Of a stretch of DNA of 64,000 bases, positions 10,077 to 20,948 are shown in pieces (within the stretch, counting starts at the first letter, position 1; the number at the start of each line of letters is the position of its first letter). The translations under genes and the position numbers were made by a program. Under the pieces are notes generated by a model that worked only from the letters and a program-made list of their open reading frames with translations, ran no database searches and was not told where the DNA came from. Source of the stretch: Saussurea involucrata (lineage: Eukaryota > Streptophyta > Magnoliopsida > Asterales > Asteraceae); the NCBI GenBank assembly GCA_033807775.1, contig CM066319.1, forward strand, positions 140,108,983 to 140,172,982, given 5' to 3'.

Positions 10077-10310
10077 TGATTTATTATACAACTTATCTCA
10101 TTTGTATAACCATTACAACCTAATCTCAATCGTACATTTAATCTAATGAATATGTAGTTTCATAAATATCTTGATTATTTCATAATATAAAGTGTTGATC
10201 ATAATTAATGAACTCTAAGCATCGTACATAAATATTCAAATCATAATAAATAAACCGTTATTATTTTCAGAAGTATCTCAATTGATTCGAATGCATTAGT
10301 TATACACACA

Positions 10311-10353
10311 GGGTAAGGGTAAGGGTAAGGGTAAGGGTAAGGGTAAGGTAGGT
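10311..10353 (+). repeat. (GGGTAA)n hexamer array with G-quadruplex potential
   Basis: Seven consecutive G-rich units (GGGTAA) sit upstream of nothing obvious, about 300 bases beyond the RGLG stop codon. Four or more GGG runs with 3-base loops meet the usual G-quadruplex pattern. It is not plant telomere repeat (TTTAGGG). Confidence 0.85.
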
Positions 10354-10650
10354 TGTATTGAAATGTTTTCTATATATTTATTCTTACACCATATAAATTA
10401 AAATAAAATAAAAATGTTCATTCCATTTACATCATTTTTCGACTTCCATGTATCACTAAAAACAAGTCTAATATAAAAAAAATCTTGTTCGTCACAAAGA
10501 ATCATGAAAGAATGTGTAGTACTACTAAACTAAGCATAAAACAAGGAAATAACATTCTCTTCTGCAAAAGGTATGACGTCATAATCTAAATCATGTTTCC
10601 CACTAGGTGGAAAAATGTCCACCTCCTGCTAAACTAAGGCAAAACGATGC

Positions 10651-13600
10651 TTAGTAGAGCTTTATTCTCGTTTGGATTGAACTCCGACAAATTGGGCACA
10701 GTTGAAGAGTTTCTCCGCAGTCGTAACATGTCTGCCAAATACCATATAACGCTTAATTAATATCTGAATGCTATGTATTAATAATATTCATGTCAACATA
10801 AATTAAATTAATTTAAGATAAGATAATAAAAATATAATTTTACTGATTTTGGGACAGGTTATTTTTATCCACATAAATAGTAATACCTGATGTCCACAAC
10901 CAAAGGCCATGTTCTTCGTGTTATTAAGGCAAATGGGGCATAGCTGCATAATATCGAAACAGAAATCAGCACAAGTACTTCAAAGATATCGAATAACAAG
11001 AGGAGGAAAGCAGCAAAAAACCATTTGTTATATTTTCTTTGACTATGGTCCTCATTCTATGTTTATTATGAATATAGTCCCTGTGGTATGCAATATAATG
11101 TGGCTATGGTCAAACTTAACTGTCTTAGTGTCGAGGGAACCATAGAATGAGGACCATAGTCAAAGAAAACACAAAAGGGACCAAATCCACAATTCAATCT
11201 TTTCTCTTTAATGGAACCATACTTTTTATAACTAATTTTTGTTTTATCTTATACTACAAGTGTAACATGCAATGCAGCGCGATACATCTCAATTTTAATG
11301 TTTCGTTTCACTTTTGTCTTTGTCAATTTATAAAGCGATAATGTTTTTTATAAACTTTTTTCATTGAGTTTTTAATTATAATTTAATTTAAGTTTAATGA
11401 CGATGTAATTTATTTTAGGTTTAAAATGTAATTTTTTTTATAAAGAATTCAATGATTATCCTAATTATATTTTAGATTTTTATATTTAAAATGAGATGTT
11501 TCCTGTATTTGATTATGTTTATCAAACAGTTATGAATTCAAACATCCTACTTTAAAAAGTTATACTCATGTATCATTTACTTGTAATCTTGAATTTTAAG
11601 TAATATGCATCAATAAACGGTACATGATGTATGAAGAATTGTTTTTAAGAGTTTTTTCATATGCTTTATAATATAGTATAGATTAAGCTATTTATTTTGT
11701 ACCCTAGGCTTGAAAATTTTCTGGATCCACCTTTGATGCGGGGTCAGTGGTCTTCATGGAAACAACATACTATTTAGATGTCTTTTCGACATTTTGAGCC
11801 ATAGCGCCCAGCACTCATACGATCATAACAACAATGCTGTAGAAATCGAGAAAAAAATGTACCTGGCTGTCGGAGGTAGATTTTGAAATTGATGCCGACG
11901 TGTGATTCGGGCTAGTTTGACCATATGAAGAAGCGGAACGAACAGGACCGTTATCGCCATAATACGATTGTGAGCCCTTTTGAAAACTATTTGAATACAA
12001 TGGTTTTGAAGATGGTCCACGAATTGGAGGAGGAAGGGCGACCCTCTGGCGAGAAACTCCTTTCCGACTACTGCATATTCAAAAGAAAAAACGAATGACG
12101 AAAGGAAAAAAAAAGATAATCGAAAATGTGACCAAAAAGGTCGTAAAAAAGACAAAGAAGGTCATGTACCCAAGTAAGTTCAGTTCAATCGTTGCTTTAT
12201 ATTGAGAAGGGATTTCCATTAATGCCGAAAGAGCAAATTCTGTCTCTTTTCGGATCGAAGGCATGTTCTTCGACATGATTTCCGTAAAATTGACAAACTA
12301 ATATGAAAAGAAAATAACCTCAGAGAACATATATAATAACAGAGTAATTTAATGGGGTACCACATATGCTAACATATAATGAGGCATATATCTCAACCAG
12401 CACCATGGTTATTATGTTAAAGCTAGCATTACTATTTACCTGGAAATTATCGAAGTCGCGATCAGGGATGTTATCATCAAATTCCTTCATCATGTCCCAA
12501 GGCCCGTCTCCAACCCCCACTAATACGATCGAGAGTGGAAGCTTGCTGTCAAAAAGGATATTATGATGAGCCCGCAAAATTCGTAAATGTAATAGATTAT
12601 ACTCGATAAAGGTTGCAGACAATCACCTTGCTTCGACTATGGCATCTACGGTACTCTGTTCTTGTGGACTCAATTGGCCATGCCCCGTATCCACACTTCT
12701 TGTTACCTATACTACGACTATATAATTAGCGACAAATCAAATAACACACACACACACACACACATGAACGTCTAAGTTAAAACCAAGTCAAGCCAACCCT
12801 GTATATCCCATTCGAAAGTAGGGTCCAGGAGAAATAGAAGTTATTTAACAAATCCAAATCAGTGGTGTCAAACAGGCATAGCCCATGATAGCCAAACCTT
12901 AAATCAAATGCAATTACTTTAGATTGCACCATTGATGGAGGTGGAACACCAACTCACCAAGAGCAAAACTAAGGGGCTGTTTGGTTGGTTTTCAATTAAG
13001 TCCTGTTCGAATAAAGTTGTCAATGTGGATTAATCTGTCTGTATAGATTGGAAATGTTTTGTTTGGGAGGGTGTTTTCATAGATGGAAGGACCATGTTTT
13101 TTAATTGGGAGAGACTAGTTTGGACAAAACTTGGTTGTCTGCATAAAGCTCCCTCCTAAAAGCTTAATAAATAAGTCACTTTCTATATCATTAAGCCACT
13201 ACCAAACAGTCATGTATAGCTGACTGAATAAGCTATATGTCCCATTAAGCTCATTAAGCTGCTAACAAACAGGCCCTAAGGGACATTTACCAAACGCTTA
13301 CCGGGTAAGTGCTTACCTGCAAGATCACCACCATCACTTACCTTATTGGGTAGCATTCTCAGCCATCATAACGGATTTTTGGTAAAAGTTATTTTGCCCA
13401 CTAAGCACTTACAGGGTAAGAGTCTTCTCCCTCACTTACTGGGTAAATTTTTGGTCCTTGCTATGCCTCTTACCGGGTAAGATTCTAGGTCCTTGCAATG
13501 CTCATCCAGAAGGTAAGTGACACATGGTAAGCACTTACCCGGTAAGCGTTTGGTAAACAACCCCTAAGTTGCCCAACCAATGATCCAATATCCTCGAACC

Positions 13601-15516
13601 AAATAAAAAGTTCGAACATTCACAAAGTACAAATATTGACCCAAAATACCCACCTGCCCATCGGCAATGATTAATAGCACATGATACTGGCCCCCACTTT
13701 GTTCAACAATTGTCATAGCCTGTTCAATTACAGGGGCGAAAGATGTTGGTCCTGCAGAACGATTAAAAATTATTCAACGACGAACATGAACTGAACTCAC
13801 TGGCCAAAGTTAATTATTAGGCAAGAACAAAGAAAAGAAAAGAATGAAGTAGATTTAGGACCTGAAAGCTTTAGATGAGGGACAATTTCTCGGTATCTAC
13901 TCATGACATCCTCAAATCCATTACAGAACCTATCTTCAGGATAAAAGCTGAAAACATCTTGATCATGTGTTGATGCTGCACAATGAGGCCAAAAACTTTA
14001 GATCTTTCAAAATCCATATTGGTTGTATTATCGTTATATAGAATAAACACTAGCACACAGAACTATATATACCGTCTCCAAATCCATAACAAGGAATCAA
14101 GTTATCCTCGTCAAAAGCTGCCAACGTTTTCCCAATGATGGATATCGCTTGTTCATAGGGATTTAGACTATCTCCAATGTGATGCAGACTCTTTCTGTGG
14201 AAGGACCTTGAACCTATTTACATAATCCACCATTAGCATGTTTCACTTCCATTGACGGAATTTAAAAAGCATCTTGGGATAAGAAAGTTACCGGTCCATT
14301 CATTGCTTTTGGTGAAGTCGATACCGACAATGAGGTTGGAAGACTCGAGCCCAGCATGTGCAAGAGCTTCGGTCACCTGCAGATAAAGTAAATGTCTCAT
14401 TCTAACAATGATATAAGTTCTAACCAAGGCCACAAGAAAAGCAATCAGCACAAAGGCACAAATGTCCATGGCATGAACTCCAAAGATTTGAAACACTAAG
14501 GGGGCGTTTGGTTGGCAGAATGTTTTCTGAAGGAATCTATCAAAGGAATTTGACTTTGAAGGAATTGGAAGGGAATTTGACCGTGCGTTTGGTTGGCATG
14601 AATTGGAATGGATTCTGTTAAATGATTTGGGAACTGCATGTTTGGTTGGTAGAATGTAGCTTCAGAATTGGATTGAATAAATGATAAATGACCAAAATAC
14701 CCCTTTTTATAATGGTGGTGGTTCAGATCAGTGGTGGTCAACGGTGGTTCAGATAGAGTTTATATGGGTCCAGGTAAATCGACTAGGGAAGATGGGGATA
14801 ATTTTGTCTTTTTGAGAAAATGTGATGGAATGGAATTGGATTCCTTTCCGATTGTGATGGAATGACCAAATCCATGAATGGTGGAATGTGTGGAATTCAA
14901 TTACATTCCATAGGTAAACCAAACGCATGAATGGAATTTGGTCAATGGAATTGATCATTACAATTCCTTCAGATTCCGTCGGAATCCTGCGAACCAAACG
15001 CCCCCTAAACCTTAACACCAGCTTCCTCGTGCTACAGTAAGACACACAAACTACAAAAGTAAAAACTATTTTCCGCGAATATTTCACATCAATTCCATGA
15101 GAAAGAATCAAAACAAAATAATCCATCCAAATTAACAAGAAAACTTTTCGGGATAAGCTCCAACCTATATGATGATATTAGCTTGCAGCAATTATAGGTG
15201 ATGTTACCTGTTCCAAAGAATTGTAACTATCCGCAATTCTTGAATATCTCTTGTCAAGCTTCTTCTGTGGTCTATGAGGTTGGGCTCCATACGCTGGGGC
15301 AGCAGCAGCAGGCGCCGCAGGTGCACCATAGTGTTGCTGTGGATACGTCGGATACACCTCCTGAGCAGGGTAATTTTCATCTCCTTGTGGCGGAAGTGAA
15401 TAAGATGGTTGAGGAGGATAACCACCGTATTGGTTTCCAGAAAAAGATGAAGTCGATTGAAACGATGACGAATGCCTATATCTCGCCCCTTCTTCCCTTG
15501 AACTCTTGCCCCCCAT
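10651..15516 (-). CDS. RGLG: RGLG-type E3 ubiquitin ligase (copine/vWA plus RING)
   Basis: Eleven exons join in frame: 15516-15208, 14376-14292, 14213-14073, 13975-13862, 13751-13654, 12706-12627, 12545-12440, 12297-12170, 12070-11863, 10943-10887, 10731-10651. The product is 468 aa, close to Arabidopsis RGLG2. It starts MGGKSS, a likely N-myristoylation site as in that family. A Tyr/Pro/Gln-rich disordered stretch follows (to about 90), then a copine/vWA domain from about 104, with the metal-site motif DFTKS (123-127) and the blocks IPCYGFGD and VLVGVGDGPWD. A C-terminal C3HC4 RING (about 424-463) has CPIC, CGHQTC and CPIC, and the protein ends QTRIKLY. Family members attach Lys63-linked ubiquitin chains at membranes and act in auxin and drought signalling. 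All introns are GT-AG. Introns 1 and 5 hold MITEs and intron 9 a palindrome. The start is the ATG at 15516, one codon inside a GTG-started frame. Confidence 0.95.
11036..11170. repeat. Short foldback with 24-bp arms in RGLG intron 9
   Basis: The arm tttgactatggtcctcattc (from 11038) and its inverted partner gaatgaggaccatagtcaaa (to about 11166) are essentially perfect, separated by about 80 bases. There is no coding content. It could be a remnant MITE. A transcript of either strand would form a stable hairpin. Confidence 0.65.
12973..13276. mobile_element. Tourist-like MITE, GGGGCTGTTTGGTT family
   Basis: Third copy of the 2909-3190 family, with ends GGGGCTGTTTGGTTGG and AACAAACAGGCCC. TAA flanks lie at 12970-12972 and 13277-13279. 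It lies in RGLG intron 5. Confidence 0.85.
13280..13564. mobile_element. Tourist-like MITE, TTACCCGGTAAG family
   Basis: Copy of the 4871-5155 family: begins GGGACATTTACCAAACGC and ends GCGTTTGGTAAACAACCCC. Flanks are TAA 13277-13279, shared with the MITE on its left, and TAA 13565-13567. It lies in RGLG intron 5. Confidence 0.85.
14500..15005. mobile_element. Tourist-like MITE, GGGGGCGTTTGGTT family
   Basis: Ends GGGGGCGTTTGGTTGGCAG and GCGAACCAAACGCCCCC, with a perfect TAA duplication at 14497-14499 and 15006-15008. It has long inner inverted GGAATTG/CAATTCC blocks and no transposase. It fills most of RGLG intron 1. Confidence 0.9.
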
Positions 15517-17353
15517 CACTTATTAGGCCTTGTTTGTTTGTTTTGAAGAAAATAAGCTCTTATCAGTCTTTAATGTCTGATTAGGTAGGAGGTAGTGCCG
15601 TTCAGACCGTTTGTGACCCTCAATAGCAACGTTTCTTAATCGATTATCCTTAATCGATCCTTTCTCTCAATCGATCCTTATGAAACTCAAATAATATTCT
15701 TCTACAGAAAACAATTTATTGAAAGCAAATTGATCGATGATTCGAACGCAAAACTCTCAATACTGAATCGAAACCCTTATTTATAATGGAAACTGCATCA
15801 GAGACCAAATCTGACTTTGCAACATGATCACGAAACAACGCCGCTGTTTCAAGAGGATTGAGTGTAAGCTTCGCCGATCTGACCTCGATTCGTATCGTAA
15901 ACTACCAAAAACGTTTAAAGTTCCTTTATATGGAAAGGCTTGCAATTAAGAAATCGATTTTTGTAGTTAGCTGATTGCCCTAAAATGTAGGTCAAAACAC
16001 GGCATTGGCAGGTAAAGAGACTTATCTCTTCACCTAGAAGAAACGTAACAAATAAAAATTCTGGTCAAACTAGATCAGCGATTTATCTCTATTAACAACA
16101 ACCACTTGGACGGTGAATCCCCACACCGTTATGGCCTAAGACGGTGGCGCCATCGCTGACGTTAGACAGTTTACAATTGATTCATCATAAGATTTTGAGC
16201 TAATCAGTAATGGACAGTAATTGGAAGAGGAGATGAGATGAATCAATGAATGAATATGCAGGAATGATTCAAAGAGAAAAACCTGGATAGATTCTCTGAA
16301 TCATTACCATGTGCGGATCACAATTGATGTTTTAAAAATCTTCGAGCATCAATGGAAGATTCCGATAGCCTTCGAAAAGTGATAGAACTTTTCATTTGCT
16401 TCCAGTAAAATATATTACTCTGGGAATGAAGTTTCGGCTTTTCATCGAGTTGTATACATGGAGTCCACTGTCCACCGCCCACCGGCCGGCGGCTGCCGGA
16501 CTTCTTCCTCAATTGATTGTAACCGGAACGTGTGTGCCAAATTTTCCATTAATTCATGTTTATTCAGGCCAGGGGTCAAATTTTTCATTAATTCATGTTT
16601 ATTGTCGTGTTTATTCAGGGGTATCAATTTTTTTCATTAAGTCGTGTTTATTTAGGGGCTGTGTATCAAATTTTTCATTAAGCCATGATCGAATAAATTT
16701 TTAACACACACAAAAAAACGGTATATATTTTATAAATCAACGGTCTGAATATCATAAATGATGGATTTATATCTGAATATAAATTATAAGCTATTTTATA
16801 AATTGTTGTTTATTTTTTAAGCTATATATTCATAAAAATCATTGAGATAATCTAAAAACCAAAATATAAATTCATAAAATATTTAAAAATCCAAGTTGAA
16901 ATGTTTAAAATTTAAACTATTATTAACCAAAATATTTCCAATTCTATCACACACAAAAAAACAAAAAAAACATATATTGAGTAATTTAATAATAAAACAT
17001 ATTCTAAACGCATACTAAGAACAAAAAACACTATACAAAAAATAAAACAACAACGTGAAGAAAATTCCTAACAAAAACAAAAAGATAAAAAATACCTAAT
17101 TTAATCACAAATAAAGAAGTAATAAAAACAACATTCGATTTAAAACACTGAATCAATTTGCATTACAGAAACAAATATCAATTAAACAAAAAAAACTTAT
17201 GAATCGATGATTCTTCAACATTTGATAAAATGTAAAACACAGAAAAAGAATCAATTTCACCGTTTCTTGCATCAACAACGTCATAATCATCAATTTCACT
17301 GGGGGTCAATTCCCACACTTAGCACTTATGCATTTAATTTTTAGTCTAACAAC
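15517..17353. other. RGLG upstream region, no further gene recognised
   Basis: Holds the presumed RGLG promoter and 5' UTR; a 5' UTR intron is possible because an AG lies just before the start codon on the minus strand. Bases 15630-15740 repeat ATCGAT-containing motifs. Bases 16536-16690 carry four irregular copies of a unit of about 45 bp with tttttcattaa and tgtttattcagg. Bases 16690-17300 are very AT-rich with no supported ORF. Confidence 0.5.
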
Positions 17354-17356
17354 TAA

Positions 17357-18358
17357 GGGTGTGTTTACTTGTGACTTATTGGTCTTAATGGAGAAACTGG
17401 CTTATTCGCGCAGACAAAATTGGGTGTTTACTTATGACTTAATGAGACAGAAACTGGCTTATTCGCACAGTTGGTTTATGGCACTTGTCCCCATTAAGCT
17501 GAAAATATGACAATTCTACCCCTTAGAAGAAAATAACCTAAACCTAAAAATCTACTCTTCTGTCTGTCGCCTCTCATCTCCTCTCTTCTCATCTCTTCTC
17601 TCCATCGCCTCTCGACGCAACCCTCTTCTCCACCGGCGCCGGCGACGGCGGCCTCTTCTCCACTGGCGAGACAACTTCTTCTCCACCGAAGGTATGCCCT
17701 TTCTTCTTCGTTTTTTTCTTCTTCTAAATCTCGAGTTCAGCCGCCTAAATCTCGAGTTCTAGATGAATCTTGAATATTTCATTGAGCATCGATTTCATCT
17801 TGGTCAGTTCAAGATTTCTTCTGCAGAATTAGGTTTTAGGTTTTTGATTTATGTTTTCTTCTTCTGCAGAATTAGATTTTAGGCTGTTGATTTTTTGCTG
17901 TTGATTTGCTGTTGATTCTTCTCCGGCGACAGCTTCTTCTCCGGCAGCGGCTTTCTTCTCCTTTTATGATTTTGCTTTTGGATTTTCAGTTGGAGATCGA
18001 ATTGGGTCGGTGAAACGAATGTGTTCGTGGAATTAAACTTGGATGGTGTTGGTTCACCTGACAGCAGCACTGGAATTCCATTTCTTGATCACATGTTAGA
18101 TGTCAGTATGTCGTGTTACAAACTTTTGAGCTTTTGAACAAACATTGAACATATATTGAACGTATATTGTGGTTTGATTTATGTGATTTGGTATGTTGAT
18201 TGTTGATACTCAGGGCTAAATCGGTCATTTCTGCTATTCAGACGGTTGATTCAGATAAAAAAGTAAACAACCACAACAATTTATCCATACAGAAAAATTT
18301 AACCGGACAGCCACATTTATCCATACAGGACTTAATAAAAGTTTTGGTAAACAGCCCC
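17357..18358. mobile_element. Gene-capturing Tourist-like element (Pack-type)
   Basis: Ends GGGTGTGTTTACTTG and GGTAAACAGCCCC, with a perfect TAA duplication (17354-17356 and 18359-18361). Subterminal repeats pair through gtgacttattggtcttaatg, tccatacaggacttaat and cagacaaaa-like blocks. At 1,002 bp it is larger than neighbouring MITEs and has no transposase. The interior is GC-richer: a CTTCTC-rich stretch with an exon-like end (ccaccgaag|gtatgc near 17690), then an intron-like stretch, then a fragment of imidazoleglycerol-phosphate dehydratase. It looks like a cellular gene's first exons copied into a MITE. Confidence 0.8.
17995..18105 (+). pseudogene. Captured imidazoleglycerol-phosphate dehydratase exon
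   Basis: The frame beginning at GGTGAAACG encodes ETNVFVELNLDG, then GSPDSSTGIPFLDHMLD, which is the N-terminal signature of plant IGPD (histidine biosynthesis, step 6). An intron-like acceptor (ttttcag) precedes it and a GT follows LDHMLD, as if an exon with its borders was copied. Just upstream, RIGSVKR is readable in another frame. The two frames meet at a repeated GTGAAACGA, suggesting a small deletion. Only about 35 residues of a protein of about 270 remain, so this is not functional. Confidence 0.8.
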
Positions 18359-18361
18359 TAA

Positions 18362-19236
18362 GAAACCCCATAACTCCTCTTCATAATTTACATTTAAAAG
18401 CACATTGAATACTATATTAATTTAATATAATGTTATTTGATCATTAACTTTCTCCAAAATTATAAAATTTTCATCAGGTATTTCTAATTTGTTTTTAGTT
18501 ATTGATTTGCAAACCATCCAAAAAATTCTCTTGAAATCAACCAAAAAATAAAAAAATTCTCTTGAAATAAAAAAAAACCCTAAAAAATTCTTTCAAATCA
18601 ACACAAAAAAACAAAAACAAATTCATCAAAAACCAACAAAAAAACTTAAAAAATCCCACGAAATCAACCAAAAGACTGGAAAAATATATCGAAATCAACT
18701 AAAAGCTTAAAAAATACCCCAGAATTTGGCTAAAAACACATCGACAATAATTTCTTGAGCTTTTCGTTTGTGCACCCGCTCACCTAAAATTCTGGGTCCG
18801 CCGCTGCTGCTTGATCAACAAAAAGTATAGAATTCTCAACAGAACATAATCCATAGAAACAGAGTAAAAAACTGATCGAAATCTAAATTCAACAATTTCA
18901 ACCTAAATAGAACAAATCGAATCAGACGAATGATTTGCAGGAATCGATAAACGCAAAACAATGCCGATAGATGAAAAAGAATCGAGAAATCAGAGATATT
19001 TGAGGAATGAGAGATAGAAGGAAGGAATCGTGCTTAGAGAAAATAGGAAACAATCGATTTAATGATGAAAAGAATAGCGATATATAAGAAATCCATATCA
19101 AATAATAAAACTCAAAAATATTGAATCCGACAAAATTACCCCTAAAGCCGTATTTGAGAGTCGGCTTCAATTTGGCTGTGATCGAAGGATGTGATATGTT
19201 CTCACATGCACAATGAAATGTGAGTTTTCATTTGAA

Positions 19237-19305
<69 letters not shown>

Positions 19306-19593
19306 TATCTTTATTTCTTTTGATCAAACATGTGATTTGATTATTATATTAAATTATTAATTTACACATCAACTTACTAAAATATTCAATCGAAAAGTAG
19401 AACTAGTCCATTTAATTAACAAATTCGGATTATTTTATCCGTCTTAAATAAACACAATAACAACTTATATTAAACCGATTCATATTTTTAATAAGATACT
19501 TCTATTTACACACAATAGTTACGTATTTCAAAGTAAACTACAATTTGATCTATAACTCTAACGACTGTTAAAAAAGTCGGACATTTTTATTTT
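18362..19593. other. AT-rich intergenic region, no gene recognised
   Basis: Bases 18470-18810 resemble, in reverse, dispersed repeats at 37088-37470 and 43625-43815 (runs like gaaatcaaccaaaaa). Bases 19239-19301 are an uninterrupted (TA)n run of 63 bases. Short frames here look random. Confidence 0.6.
19239..19301. repeat. (TA)n microsatellite
   Basis: About 31 uninterrupted TA units, the longest pure dinucleotide run in the window. Confidence 0.95.
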
Positions 19594-20773
19594 GGGAAAA
19601 TTGCATCAAAATGGAACTAACTTTCACTTGATTCCTGTTTTAGGGAACCAACTTTTAAAATCATCATTTAAGGGCTTAAAACAAAGTTTACGTTTATTTA
19701 AGGGACTCGTTAACCGGTTTAGTAGGTAACCCGGTTACCCTAATATGACGTGGTAATATTATAAATTAAATATATATTACATGGATATTTAAGGTGCCAT
19801 CTCATCATTAATTTAAGAAAAGATTGCTTGTTTCGTCCTCTGATACATTAAAACTTATTTCTCTTTTTTCTTTAAAGGAACCATCATCTTCTTCATCATC
19901 AAAACAATCAAGAATATGTCCTAACTCCTTTTTAGTTATCGTTCTTCGTACCCATTAGAAAAAAATTAAGCAAAAGTTGGATTCATTCACCAAATCATTA
20001 TACACAATATATATGTTTTCATAAGAAACACAGATGCAGAACACGCCCACGTGAAAGTTGAAACAGATCTCCGACAAGTGAACAAAGCAAGGGTTCTCCG
20101 GTAGTGAGGTGGTGAATCTCGATTTCAGATCTGGTTTTCATATTAAGATTTCACCCCATTTTAGACGGTGAATCTCGATTTCAGATCTGGTTTCATATTA
20201 AGATTTCACCCCATTTTAGACGATGAATCTCGATTTCAGATCTGGTTTTCATATTGAGATTTCACCCCATTTTAGATAGTGAATCTCGATTTCAGATGTG
20301 GTTTTCAGATCGGATTTCATCCCCATTTCGTTCCTGCAAACCGATACCCATTCATAACGTTCATCCCTGCAAAAAGAAGACGTTGGACGCATGATGAAGC
20401 TTCAAATCCCGACTTTTGTGAATAAGAGTACTGGAGGGAGAACTGGGTTTGTTGGAGTCATGGATGATTTTATGAAAAAAGGAATTCTTGATGTTTTTGG
20501 TGGTGAACTGAAGAAGATGAGATTTAAGTATATATTACTTTTAATTTAACAAAAACCTATAGGAGCCATGTCATTTTTATTTATTACATGTCATCATTTT
20601 TTATTTATTTTTGTATATTACTTGTGCCAAGTCATCGTTTAGTAGGTCAACAAGTTAACGAGTCCCTTAAACAAATATAAACTTTGTTTTAAGCCCTTAA
20701 ATGACGATTTTAAAAGTTAGTTCCCTAAAACAGGAATAAAGTAAAAGTTGGTTCCATTCTAATGCAATTATCC
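19594..20773. mobile_element. MULE-like element, non-autonomous, 1,180 bp
   Basis: Long terminal inverted repeats (about 140 bp) start GGGAAAATTGCATCAAAATG, with a matching inverted end ...GCAATTATCCC. A perfect 9-bp duplication ttttatttt flanks it (19585-19593 and 20774-20782), the Mutator hallmark. The interior has no transposase. It contains a 56-bp tandem repeat (20112-20330) and a 52-codon frame (20391-20549) starting MMKLQIPTFVNKSTGG that I do not recognise and that may be captured sequence. Confidence 0.85.
20112..20330 (+). repeat. 56-bp tandem repeat, about four copies
   Basis: The unit gtgaatctcgatttcagatc, followed by tggttttcatattaag and atttcaccccattttagacg, repeats with starts near 20112, 20168, 20224 and 20280. 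The last copy is degraded. It sits inside the MULE-like element. Confidence 0.85.
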
Positions 20774-20948
20774 CTTTTATTTTTGATCAATTTTTTTCTT
20801 TTTTTGTCTTTTATTCAATTGAAAATCATAGGACCCAAAATCATAAAATTAAGAGTAAATTACGGATTTGGTCCCTATGGTTTGTTCAAAATTACGGATT
20901 TCGTCCCTCGACTTCATTTATTACGGAAATGGTCCCCAAGGTTTGCAC

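Noticed and set aside
10311..10353. Interstitial telomere repeat
   Set aside because: The unit is GGGTAA (TAAGGG on rotation), neither TTTAGGG nor TTAGGG in either strand sense.
15517..15519. Extra N-terminal Met for RGLG
   Set aside because: The codon at 15519-15517 is GTG; the family-like MGGKSS start is the ATG at 15516-15514.
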